A model generated the notes under the pieces. That model was given only the letters and a program-made list of their open reading frames with translations. It made no database searches and was not told where the DNA came from. The translations under genes and the position numbers were made by a program. 17,688 nucleotides of DNA, taken from contig DATLYH010000223.1 in NCBI GenBank assembly GCA_035575035.1, positions 1 to 17,688 of the forward strand, written 5' to 3'. This DNA is from DATLYH01 sp035575035. GTDB lineage: Bacteria > Planctomycetota > Planctomycetia > Gemmatales > Gemmataceae. How positions within the stretch are numbered: position 1 is the first letter of the stretch; each line of letters starts with the position of its first letter. Of the stretch, positions 1 through 6,567 are shown in pieces.

Positions 1-1
1 G

Positions 2-316
2 AAGACCGGCGCCTACCGCCGGGCCCACCGCGAGGCGGAATATGGCAACCTCCGCGAGCACCGCGAGTTCCTGGAGAAGATCAGCCCAATCAACCACGTG
101 GACAAGATCAAGTGCCCCATGCTGGTGATCCACGGGGCGAATGACCCGCGGGTGCCGATCGGCGAGGCGGAGCAGATCGTGGCGGCGCTGAAGAAGCGCG
201 GCGTGCCGGTGGAGTACCTGCGCTACGAGGACGAGGGCCACGGCCTGGCCAAACTCAAGAATCGGCTCGATGCGTATCCGAAGATGGTGGCATTTCTGGA
301 CAAGTACCTGAAGTGA
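2..316 (+). CDS. C-terminal part of an S9-family (prolyl oligopeptidase-type) peptidase, 5' truncated by the window
   Basis: The frame is open from base 2, so the start lies outside the window; about 104 residues are visible, ending at a TGA at 314-316. The visible part is the end of an alpha/beta-hydrolase catalytic domain. It shows the stretch KCPMLVIHGANDPRVPIGEA, whose Asp in GANDPRVP is the usual catalytic acid. It then shows EDEGHG, whose His is the usual catalytic base. The Ser nucleophile (GxSxGG) would be upstream and is not seen. In this family such enzymes cleave oligopeptides or act as acylaminoacyl-peptidases, often secreted and carrying an N-terminal beta-propeller. The family is clear; substrate and location cannot be read from this fragment. 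The next gene begins 15 bases downstream. Confidence 0.88.
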   Translation, partial: KTGAYRRAHREAEYGNLREHREFLEKISPINHVDKIKCPMLVIHGANDPRVPIGEAEQIVAALKKRGVPVEYLRYEDEGHGLAKLKNRLDAYPKMVAFLDKYLK

Positions 317-325
317 TCGGACAAT
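297..325 (+). promoter_or_regulatory. Possible sigma70-like promoter for the 332-1254 cassette
   Basis: TGGACA (297-302) and GACAAT (320-325) are separated by 17 bases. The same GACAAT -10 hexamer occurs in the better promoter at 4466-4493. If used, transcription would start at about base 332, giving an almost leaderless mRNA. The -35 lies inside the end of the peptidase gene, so chance is a real possibility. Confidence 0.22.
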
Positions 326-331
326 GAGGAA

Positions 332-883
332 ATGCCTCTCTCGACATCGGAAAGTGACCTGCCTCGGCTCCGTATCGAAGACTTGGCGAGTAACTATCCC
401 CACATTCCGACGGCATGCGGTGTCTTCCTTGCGCAGGCTGGTGTGTTATGTCTGGAGGGGGAGAGACACGCCTCGGGCGTACGATTGATGGCGGACGGCG
501 CATTCCGAGCCGAATTCTGCATCGAGTGGTCACTGGACGTCACCGAGGCGATGCGGCGTTACTGGGCCGATCCCGAGGAGACGACGGAACAAGGGGCCTA
601 CGGGGTCGCAATACTGCTGGTGCGTGCCCTCACCGGGCTCACCGTGGTGGAGCGGGCGCGAAAAGGGATGGGTTTTGATTGGTGGCTTGGCTCTGACGAC
701 CGGTTGTTCCAGGGCAAGGCCCGCCTCGAAGTATCAGGCATTCGAGCAGGCAGCCTGCGGAGGATTAACAGCCGTGTGAAGGCCAAGATCAGGCAGACGG
801 AGCAGTCCGATACTTCGGGGTTGCCGGCTTACATCGTGGTGGTAGAATTTGGGACCCCAAGAGCCAGAGTGGTACGACGATGA
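332..883 (+). CDS. Conserved-looking hypothetical protein, first gene of a two-gene cassette
   Basis: A 183-aa soluble protein with no signal peptide or membrane segment. I do not recognise a named domain, but from memory near-identical stretches (LRIEDLASNYP near residue 13, VTEAMRRYWADPEETTE at 70-86, FDWWLG at 115-120, ARLEVSGI at 130-137) recur in cyanobacterial and planctomycete proteins encoded beside a TPR-like partner, as here. The order of an acidic residue (D116) in a hydrophobic strand followed by LEVSG (E133) loosely recalls the PD-(D/E)xK nuclease fold, but the expected ExK lysine is a serine, so this is only a hint. ATG 332 is preceded closely by TGAGGA. The stop overlaps the start of the next gene in ATGA, so the two are probably translationally coupled. 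The function is unknown. Confidence 0.8.
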   Translation: MPLSTSESDLPRLRIEDLASNYPHIPTACGVFLAQAGVLCLEGERHASGVRLMADGAFRAEFCIEWSLDVTEAMRRYWADPEETTEQGAYGVAILLVRALTGLTVVERARKGMGFDWWLGSDDRLFQGKARLEVSGIRAGSLRRINSRVKAKIRQTEQSDTSGLPAYIVVVEFGTPRARVVRR

Positions 884-1254
884 ACCCCATAGCGGACCTT
901 CACCGTGAGGCGATGCGGTTGGCGGATGAGGCCGACCACTTCCGCCGGCAGGGTGACCTTCAGACAGCGCAGGAGCGTCTCCGGCAGGCCTTCGAACGAG
1001 AGCGGCGGGCCGCCGAACTGAGCGCCCCGGATCATTCGTATGAGCCGACCCGCTCCGTCCTGCACCGCAGTGCAGCCACCCTGGCGTTGGAGTGCGGCGA
1101 ATATCGTGAGGCCGAACGGCTTATTGCAGCCGCCCTGACCGGCAACCCGCCGGACGAGATCGCCGAGGAACTCCGTGACCTGCTCGGCCGAGTTTACTTT
1201 GACCGTCCTCCCAAAGCCCGTCGTCCGTTAAGGCCGCAACGGCCGTCCTCTTGA
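880..1254 (+). CDS. TPR-like helical protein, second gene of the cassette
   Basis: A 124-aa protein whose ATG (880) overlaps the TGA of the preceding gene, indicating translational coupling. It is almost all helix. Residues about 5-47 form one helical hairpin (HREAMRLADEADHFRRQGDL, then an Arg/Glu/Ala-rich helix). Residues about 57-90 form another (PTRSVLHRSAATLALECGEY, then REAERLIAAAL), with the spacing of tetratricopeptide repeats. The C-terminus (from about 108) is Pro/Arg-rich and probably disordered. TPR-like proteins usually bind partner proteins, so a complex with the 183-aa neighbour is the simplest inference. No catalytic residues are evident, and the true function is not known. Confidence 0.8.
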   Translation: MNPIADLHREAMRLADEADHFRRQGDLQTAQERLRQAFERERRAAELSAPDHSYEPTRSVLHRSAATLALECGEYREAERLIAAALTGNPPDEIAEELRDLLGRVYFDRPPKARRPLRPQRPSS

Positions 1255-1291
1255 TGGGGGCCAAAACTAACTGGCTCGGCGAGGAGCGACC

Positions 1292-2857
1292 ATGGTCCGA
1301 CCACAACAGAGCATCTGGCTGACTCTCAGCTGCCTTGGTCTGCTGGCGCCCCTGGTGAAAGCCGACGACCTCGCCTCCCGGATCGCGGCGGTCATTGACG
1401 GGCCTGATTACAAGCAAGCGCGCTGGGGCATCCTGGTCGTGGATGCCCAGACCGGTCAGACCGTCTATGAGCGCGACCCGGACCGTCTCTTCCTGCCGGC
1501 GTCCACGACCAAGCTCTACTCCTGCGCTGCCGCCCTGATCGCCCTTGGCCCCGACTATCGGTTCGAAACCCCCGTCTACCGGCGCGGCCCGGTCATCAAG
1601 GGGCGGCTGCTGGGCGACCTGATCCTGGTGGCGTCCGGCGACCTCACCCTTGGCGGCCGCACCGGTGCCGACGGCAAGATGGCCTTCAAGGACCATGACC
1701 ACACCTACGCCAACACGCCGCTGGGCCGGGCCGAGGTCACCGATACCGATCCGCTCGCCGGGCTGAAGGCGCTGGCCCGGCAGGTCAAGGCGGCAGGCAT
1801 CGACCGCGTCGAAGGAGATGTCCTGGTGGACGACCACCTTTTCGCCCGGGCGCTAGGCAGCGGCAGCGGTCCCGGCCTGCTCACGCCCATCATCGTCAAT
1901 GACAACGTCATCGATGTCCTCATCACGCCCGGGGCCAAAGAAGGAGAGCTGGCCGGCGTCCGAATGCGGCCGGAGACCGGCTTCGTGCAAATGGACGCGC
2001 AGGTGACCACGGTCGCCGAGGGCCGGCCCGTGCGCCTTGACCTGGAAGTGGTCGGCTTGCAGCGCTTCGTTGTGCGCGGCCAGATCCCGCTCCAGTCGCC
2101 GCCCTATGTTCGCATTTACCCCGTGGATGACCCGGCCGCCTTCGCCCGCGCCCTCTTCATCGAGACGCTGCGGCGTGAAGGGGTGATCGTGACAGCCAGT
2201 CCCCTGCAACCGCCGCGGGCGGAGTTGCCGGAGAAGGATCGGTACAACTCGCTGGAGCGCGTCGCCTGCTTCACCTCGCCGCCGCTGTCCGAGGCGATCA
2301 AGGTGACGCTCAAGGTCAGCCACAATCTCTACGCCAGCACCCTGCCGTTGCTGGTGGCCGTCAAGAACGGCAAGCGGACCCTGCCGGAAGGGCTGCGGCT
2401 CCAGGGGAAGGTGCTGGCCGAGCTGGGGGTGCCGGTCGAGACCATCTCGTTCGCCGGCGGCGCGGGCGGGGCCAACGCCGACTGCGTGACGCCGCGGGCC
2501 ACCGTGCAGCTGCTGCAAGCGATGGCCCGGCGGCCCGAGTATGCGGTGTACCGTGCGGCCCTGCCGGTGCTGGGCGTGGACGGTACGCTGGCCGAGGCCG
2601 TCGCCGCCGACAGCCCGGCCCGCGGCAAGGTCCGGGCCAAGACCGGCACTCTCTTCTGGCAGGACCTGATGAATGATCGGCCGCTGCTCCGCAGCAAGGC
2701 CCTGGCCGGCACCCTGACCACCGCCGGCGGGCGTGAGCTTCTCTTCGCCATGTTTGTCAATGATGTACCGCTGCCGAAGAACGCCTCACCGACGCGCGAG
2801 GGGAAGGTACTCGGCAGGTTGTGTGAGATCCTCCACCAGCACGCCCCTGCGAGGTGA
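1292..2857 (+). CDS. dacB: D-alanyl-D-alanine carboxypeptidase/endopeptidase, PBP4 type (peptidase family S13)
   Basis: A 521-aa exported penicillin-binding protein that would trim or cut peptidoglycan cross-links in the periplasm. Residues about 5-24 form a signal peptide (SIWLTLSCLGLLAPLVKADD). The three active-site motifs of serine DD-peptidases are present in order: S71-T-T-K74 (in PASTTKLYS), S343-H-N345 and K450-T-G452 (in VRAKTGTLFW). The large insertion between the first two motifs is normal for S13 enzymes. The region that in relatives reads DGSGLSR...P is here FAGGAGGANADCVTPRA (388-404), a degenerate form. ATG 1292 has GAGGAG at 1281-1286 with a 5-base spacer. Family members are class C low-molecular-weight PBPs, about 470-530 aa. 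The gene stands alone and converges with the next one. The molecular function is well supported; its physiological role in a planctomycete wall is inferred. Confidence 0.93.
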   Translation: MVRPQQSIWLTLSCLGLLAPLVKADDLASRIAAVIDGPDYKQARWGILVVDAQTGQTVYERDPDRLFLPASTTKLYSCAAALIALGPDYRFETPVYRRGPVIKGRLLGDLILVASGDLTLGGRTGADGKMAFKDHDHTYANTPLGRAEVTDTDPLAGLKALARQVKAAGIDRVEGDVLVDDHLFARALGSGSGPGLLTPIIVNDNVIDVLITPGAKEGELAGVRMRPETGFVQMDAQVTTVAEGRPVRLDLEVVGLQRFVVRGQIPLQSPPYVRIYPVDDPAAFARALFIETLRREGVIVTASPLQPPRAELPEKDRYNSLERVACFTSPPLSEAIKVTLKVSHNLYASTLPLLVAVKNGKRTLPEGLRLQGKVLAELGVPVETISFAGGAGGANADCVTPRATVQLLQAMARRPEYAVYRAALPVLGVDGTLAEAVAADSPARGKVRAKTGTLFWQDLMNDRPLLRSKALAGTLTTAGGRELLFAMFVNDVPLPKNASPTREGKVLGRLCEILHQHAPAR

Positions 2858-2919
2858 GCATGCGCAAGATGTTCGTCCTGCTGCTAACGAGAGGTTCGGC
2901 GAGCGCGGCCGGCCTCGGA

Positions 2920-4302
2920 TTATGCTGACGAGCAGAGCACGCGCCGGCCGTCCAGCGCGCGGGGCGCTGCCGCGACTTCGGAGGTCGGCCGAGCGAACCC
3001 CCATCGCCGCAGCAGGATGCGCCCGGTGGCCAGGTACAGCGCCAGGGCGCAGGCGGTCACCGAGCCGTGGGTCATTATCCAGTCGCCGAGCGGCCGGCCC
3101 AGCACTCCCTTGGTGGTCAGCGTCCCGAGGATGAACACCGCCGCCAGGGCCGCCCCCACTATCGGGTCGCGCCGGCGGTAGAGAAAATCGGCCAGGCAGA
3201 ACGCGACCGGCAGCAACAGGACGCAGAAATGGGTCTTGATGCTGGTCGGCGACAGCAACACCATCGCCGTCACCAGCGCCGCCCCCTCGCCCAACCTCCG
3301 AAACTCCTTGTCGCCATCGGACAGTTCTTGCGCCCGGCGCGGCCAGGTGACCCAGAAAAGCCAGGCCAGCACCGCCAGCTGACCGGACAGGGTGACCAGT
3401 CTCAGCGTGCGTGGGTGCAGCTCCGCCAGACAGACATCAAACTGGTCCGGTTCCGGCTCGCGCAGCGGCGTGAACAGCCGGTACATTGTGCCGGCCAGAC
3501 TCTGGTTGAGCTGGTTCCACGGCCTCCAGGCGGACGAGGAAGCGCTCTCGCCCGGCCCAACCGAGGTGAGGAAGGTCCGATACCAGGAGACCGTCCAACT
3601 CACGCCGTCGTTGGCCGGGAAGAGCAAGTCGGGCAGAAGTGTGAAACCGGCCAGGGCGAGCAACAGGACGGCCGTGGCGGCCAGGCGGCGCTGCCAGAGC
3701 AGCACCGGCGCGAACAGCAGCGGCGTTGCCTTGAGCGCGGCCCCCAGCCCGGCCAGGAACCCGGCGGTCCGATCGCGGCCGGCACATAAAGCATCGACGG
3801 CCAGCATGGCGCATAGGAAGACGAGCAGATCGTGACTCTGGTTCTCCAAGGGGGACAGAACGTGCCGACCGGCCAGGAGCGCGACCAGGGACCAGAAGAG
3901 CCAGACGGGCACGGCCGACCGGCCGGGGACTGCGGCGAGGACCGGCCGGAGCCGGCGGTTCAGGCAAACCACGATGACCGCCAGGGCCGCATAATTGACC
4001 ATGTACCAGATTGGCCGATGGGTCCATCCCGGCAAGTAACAGAAGGCCACGAAGGGGACGGCAAACAACGGCGGATAGGTAAAGGCCCGCTCGCCGGTGC
4101 GGTAGATCGGCTCGCCGTGCCCCATGCGTTCGCCGGCCAGCACATAAAGCGGCAGCTCAGTGTAAGGCTTGAGCTGGAACGCCGCCAACCCAACCACAAA
4201 GGCCAGGACCGCCGCCGCGATCCCGGCGACCCGCACCCAGCTCCGGTAGGGCGGTCCTGCCCGGCCCCCCGAAAATGCCCCGTCGGGCTTGTGTGCCTCC
4301 AT
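2920..4302 (-). CDS. Polytopic membrane glycosyltransferase, GT87 type (DUF2029)
   Basis: A 460-aa integral membrane protein with about 10-12 hydrophobic segments (for example residues 24-44, 75-92, 98-116, 130-146, 155-173, 207-226, 303-319, 356-375, 381-397, 412-428). It has GT87-type landmarks: GEPIYR followed by FTYPPLFAVP (63-83), KATPLLFAP (191-199), NQSLAG (266-271) and SPTSIKTHFCVLLLP (351-365). GT87 enzymes such as mycobacterial PimE transfer a sugar from a polyprenyl-phosphate donor to a lipid or glycan on the outer face of the membrane. The acidic residue usual in the first extracytoplasmic loop is not obvious; a Glu (E49) in YTELPLY may serve. ATG 4302 has GGGAGAG a few bases upstream on the minus strand. 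The stop (TAA) lies 63 bases from the convergent dacB gene. Fold assignment is fairly sure; acceptor and donor are unknown. Confidence 0.85.
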   Translation of the reverse strand: MEAHKPDGAFSGGRAGPPYRSWVRVAGIAAAVLAFVVGLAAFQLKPYTELPLYVLAGERMGHGEPIYRTGERAFTYPPLFAVPFVAFCYLPGWTHRPIWYMVNYAALAVIVVCLNRRLRPVLAAVPGRSAVPVWLFWSLVALLAGRHVLSPLENQSHDLLVFLCAMLAVDALCAGRDRTAGFLAGLGAALKATPLLFAPVLLWQRRLAATAVLLLALAGFTLLPDLLFPANDGVSWTVSWYRTFLTSVGPGESASSSAWRPWNQLNQSLAGTMYRLFTPLREPEPDQFDVCLAELHPRTLRLVTLSGQLAVLAWLFWVTWPRRAQELSDGDKEFRRLGEGAALVTAMVLLSPTSIKTHFCVLLLPVAFCLADFLYRRRDPIVGAALAAVFILGTLTTKGVLGRPLGDWIMTHGSVTACALALYLATGRILLRRWGFARPTSEVAAAPRALDGRRVLCSSA

Positions 4303-4465
4303 GCTTTCTCTCCCGGATTCTCTGTTCCACCCCGGCGGCTGGCGCCGGGCATGTCCGGCGGCGGGCCTCTATCGCATTTTTCGCGAAGGAATCCATACCT
4401 TTTGATTCCGAGCGGGGCGGGGGCAGAGTGATGAATCCGGGCAATCCGCGCGGTTGCAAACGGCC

Positions 4466-4493
4466 TTGACGGCCGGGCCGCGTGTGCGACAAT
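4466..4493 (+). promoter_or_regulatory. Sigma70-like promoter of the LolA-like gene
   Basis: TTGACG (4466-4471) and GACAAT (4488-4493) with a 16-base spacer, in otherwise very GC-rich DNA. The predicted start of transcription is near 4500, giving a leader of roughly 58 bases before ATG 4558. This excludes the upstream in-frame start near 4492. Confidence 0.5.
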
Positions 4494-4515
4494 GGCCGCG
4501 TGTTGTCGTTTCTGG

Positions 4516-4534
4516 ACGGGCCCTTCCGGCCCGT
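4516..4534 (+). other. Perfect 7-bp hairpin in the leader of the LolA-like gene
   Basis: ACGGGCC (4516-4522) and GGCCCGT (4528-4534) form a perfect stem around a 5-base loop, followed by a short TTTCC. It sits between the predicted transcription start and the ribosome-binding site (GGAG, 4548-4551). It could stabilise the mRNA, act as an attenuator or be neutral. The T run is too short for a confident terminator. Confidence 0.4.
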
Positions 4535-4557
4535 TTCCTCTCACCACGGAGATAGTC

Positions 4558-5301
4558 ATGCGAACTTCCTTGCCGGTTGTGCTGACCGCCTGCTTGCTGC
4601 TGGCGGGGGGCCAGGCCCAGGCTCAGGACAATCCCCGTGCCGTCATCGAGAAGGCCATCAAGGCGCACGGCGGCGCTGACGCCCTGGCCCGCTTCAAGGC
4701 CGGCCGCGCCAAGATCAAGGGCAAGATCGAGCTGGCCGACGGCATCCCCTTCACCCAGGAGATGGTTTACCAACTCCCCAACCAGTTCAAGGAGGTCTTG
4801 GAGCTGGAGACGGCCGGCCAGAAGGTCAGCGTCACCACCATCTTCAACGGTGAGAAGGGCTCACTGGAGGTCAACGGCAAGCCGCAAGAGCTGGACGAGA
4901 AACTCCTCACCGAACTGAAGGAAGCAGGGCACCTGATGCGCCTCACCCGCCTCATCCCCTTGCTCGAGGACCAGAGTGTCAAGCTGTCCCTCGTGGGTGA
5001 GGACAAGGTGAACGGTCGGCCTGCGGTCGGCGTCCGGGTGGAGTGCAGGGGCTTCCGCGATGTCAACCTCTACTTCGACAAGGAGAAGGGACTCCTGGTC
5101 AAGACCGAGCGCCGGGCGCTGGACGCCATGAGCGGCCAAGAGGTCACCGAAGAGCGGATCGTCACCGAGTATCAGCAGGTTCAGGGGCTCCAGTCGCCCA
5201 AAAAGGTCCTCGTCAACCGCGACGGCAAGAAATTCATGGAGGCCGAGGTGATCGAGGTCAAGTTCCTGGAGGCAGTCGATCCTGGAACCTTTAAGCCCTA
5301 G
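4558..5301 (+). CDS. Secreted LolA-like hypothetical protein
   Basis: A 247-aa protein. ATG 4558 is chosen over an upstream in-frame start because GGAG (4548-4551) sits 6 bases before it and a signal peptide begins there: residues 1-21, hydrophobic PVVLTACLLLAGG, with likely cleavage after AQA. The mature part starts with an amphipathic helix (NPRAVIEKAIKAHGGADALA, common in planctomycete secreted proteins). It continues as alternating short strands such as KIKGKIEL, VSVTTIFNGEKGSLEVNGK, RPAVGVRVE and VNLYFDKEKGLLVKTE. This pattern resembles the half-barrel of LolA/LppX-like lipoprotein carriers (Lol-type sorting proteins). There is no lipobox, so it is probably a soluble periplasmic protein. 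Fold similarity is inferred from the strand pattern; the ligand is unknown. Confidence 0.78.
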   Translation: MRTSLPVVLTACLLLAGGQAQAQDNPRAVIEKAIKAHGGADALARFKAGRAKIKGKIELADGIPFTQEMVYQLPNQFKEVLELETAGQKVSVTTIFNGEKGSLEVNGKPQELDEKLLTELKEAGHLMRLTRLIPLLEDQSVKLSLVGEDKVNGRPAVGVRVECRGFRDVNLYFDKEKGLLVKTERRALDAMSGQEVTEERIVTEYQQVQGLQSPKKVLVNRDGKKFMEAEVIEVKFLEAVDPGTFKP

Positions 5302-5392
5302 TGCTTAGTCAAGCAGCCTGATTGTCGATGGTCCTATCAATGGGAGGGTCGGGGCTTCGCGCCGCTGACGGCTGAGTGCGCCGCCGCTGCGT

Positions 5393-5977
5393 TCAGCGGT
5401 CTTCCGGCTTGATCCACTTGGGGGTTTGCGCCGGCGGCCGGAAGCGCAGGATGCGATCCAGCAGCGCGTCCGCGTTCTCGGCGACTTGAAGCAGACGGCG
5501 GTGTTCCGAGCGGAGGAATCCCTGGGCGACCGCGTGATCGAGCCAAGCCAACAGGAGATCAAAGAAGCCAGCCACATTGAGGACGCCAACCGGCTTGGCG
5601 TGCAGGCCGAGCTGCGACCAGGTCAGGATCTCGAACAGCTCGTCGGCGGTGCCGAAGCCGCCGGGCAGGGCCAAGAAACCGTCGGCCAGGTCGGCCATCC
5701 GGGCCTTGCGCTGGTGCATGGTGCCGACCACGTGCAGCTCCGTCAGTCCTCCGTGGGCCAACTCCCGGTCCACCAGCGCCTGCGGGATGACGCCGATCAC
5801 CTCACCGCCGGCCTGCAACACGGCATCGGCCAGCACGCCCATCAACCCGACGTGGCCGCCGCCGAAGACCAGTCCCAGCCCGCGCCCGGCCATCGCCTCC
5901 CCCATTCGCCGAGCAGCCTCGGCGTAGGCGCTGCCGCTGCCAACCGCTGAACCGCAAAACACGCACAAGCGCCGCAT
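5393..5977 (-). CDS. LOG-family protein (TIGR00730 Rossmann fold), nucleoside 5'-monophosphate phosphoribohydrolase
   Basis: A 194-aa cytoplasmic protein of normal LOG length. It begins MRRLCVFCGSAVGS. It carries FGGGHVGLMG, the nucleotide-binding loop, near residues 38-47, and PGGFGTADELFE, the family signature with the catalytic Arg/Glu region, near 104-115. Family members release a base and ribose 5-phosphate from cytokinin riboside monophosphates or AMP-like nucleotides; some bacterial members act on other nucleotides. ATG 5977 is chosen over the GTG six bases upstream (5983) because GGGAGG lies 5 bases before the ATG and would be too close to the GTG. The gene converges with the LolA-like gene across 91 bases and is divergent from the small membrane protein gene at 6092. 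In bacteria the substrate is usually unproven, so I give no symbol. Confidence 0.9.
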   Translation of the reverse strand: MRRLCVFCGSAVGSGSAYAEAARRMGEAMAGRGLGLVFGGGHVGLMGVLADAVLQAGGEVIGVIPQALVDRELAHGGLTELHVVGTMHQRKARMADLADGFLALPGGFGTADELFEILTWSQLGLHAKPVGVLNVAGFFDLLLAWLDHAVAQGFLRSEHRRLLQVAENADALLDRILRFRPPAQTPKWIKPEDR

Positions 5978-6023
5978 TGACACCTCCCTCGCCCGCCTGG
6001 GACCCGCGGGCCGGCAAACCGCG

Positions 6024-6051
6024 TTGCAACCCGCCCGGTGTGCAGTAGAGT
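6024..6051 (+). promoter_or_regulatory. Sigma70-like promoter of the small membrane protein gene
   Basis: TTGCAA (6024-6029) and TAGAGT (6046-6051) with a 16-base spacer. Transcription would start near 6058-6060, downstream of the GTG at 6038, which supports translation from ATG 6092. Confidence 0.45.
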
Positions 6052-6091
6052 GAAGGGCAGGATAATCCGTTCCCCGAGGTCCCTTCCCGCC

Positions 6092-6556
6092 ATGGTTGTT
6101 TTATTGGCCGACATCTTCTCTGCGGAAGACTTCCTCACCCGGCACAGCGGCCAGCTCACGTTCCTGGTCGTAATTGCGCTGGTCTTGCTTACCCTACTGA
6201 TTCTGGCGCCGCAGATCTTGCGGTGGCACCAGCGGGCGCTGGAGATGCACCACGCCGAGCGCATGAAGGCGCTGGAGCAGGGGCAGTCCCTTCCCCCTCC
6301 GGACCCGCGGTCGGTCTTCGCCGGACGGACGGCGTCCCTGGTGCCGATAGTGGTGATCTGCGCAGCCGGCACCGTCACCTGCTTCCTGGCCGGCTATGGC
6401 GCGGACAGCCTGTTCGCAGTCACCCTGGCGGTTTGGTCGGTGGCCGGGGTGGTCAGCCTGGCGGCGATCACCGGCGGCGTCGCCCTGATGGGCCGCCTCG
6501 CTCAACTCCAGCACGGTGCTGAGGAAGAACTGCCGGAGAACCCGCTGGAGAAGTGA
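6092..6556 (+). CDS. Hypothetical membrane protein with three predicted transmembrane helices
   Basis: A 154-aa protein from ATG 6092. Hydrophobic segments lie at about 21-43 (LTFLVVIALVLLTLLILAP), 81-102 and 106-132. The first two are separated by a charged loop (residues 44-80, WHQRALEMHHAERMKALEQG, then a Pro-rich turn). The C-terminus is acidic. The layout of one helix, a charged amphipathic stretch and two more helices is typical of small envelope proteins of unknown role. I do not recognise a family. The start is chosen because the predicted promoter excludes an upstream GTG; the Shine-Dalgarno (CGAGG near 6075) is distant and weak. The gene converges with the histidine kinase gene 11 bases downstream. 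Confidence 0.72.
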   Translation: MVVLLADIFSAEDFLTRHSGQLTFLVVIALVLLTLLILAPQILRWHQRALEMHHAERMKALEQGQSLPPPDPRSVFAGRTASLVPIVVICAAGTVTCFLAGYGADSLFAVTLAVWSVAGVVSLAAITGGVALMGRLAQLQHGAEEELPENPLEK

Positions 6557-6567
6557 CGCGAACCCTG

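Larger units (their letters stand above)
4303..4557. other. 255-bp divergent intergenic region with two GC hairpins and one promoter
   Basis: This space lies between the divergent GT87-like gene (minus) and the LolA-like gene (plus). On the GT87 side there is a 7-bp perfect stem at 4331-4337 and 4343-4349 (CCCGGCG / CGCCGGG, 5-base loop) that would fall in that gene's leader. On the plus side there are a promoter (4466-4493) and a second hairpin (4516-4534), listed separately. The AT-richer stretch at about 4376-4410 may hold a minus-strand promoter, but I could not settle on hexamers. No small gene is evident. Confidence 0.5.

Noticed and set aside
1853..2518. 221-codon minus-strand open frame inside the dacB gene
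   Set aside because: It is antisense to the PBP4 motifs with no recognisable domain; a GC-driven shadow.
2860..2928. 22-codon open frame (MRKMFVLLL...) two bases after the dacB stop, with GAGGTG upstream
   Set aside because: It looks like the start of a signal peptide but stops at once and runs into the convergent gene's end. It may be a relic of a lost gene, but there is too little to call a feature.
3067..3789. Long plus-strand open frame of 240 codons opposite the GT87-like gene
   Set aside because: It is antisense to a gene with clear membrane helices and family motifs. Its product is a Gln/Arg/Pro-rich low-quality sequence typical of shadow frames in GC-rich DNA.
5362..5399. Stem CCGCTGA/TCAGCGG (5362-5368 and 5393-5399) as a terminator between convergent genes
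   Set aside because: The loop is 24 bases, there is no T tract on either strand, and one arm overlaps the LOG gene's stop codon.
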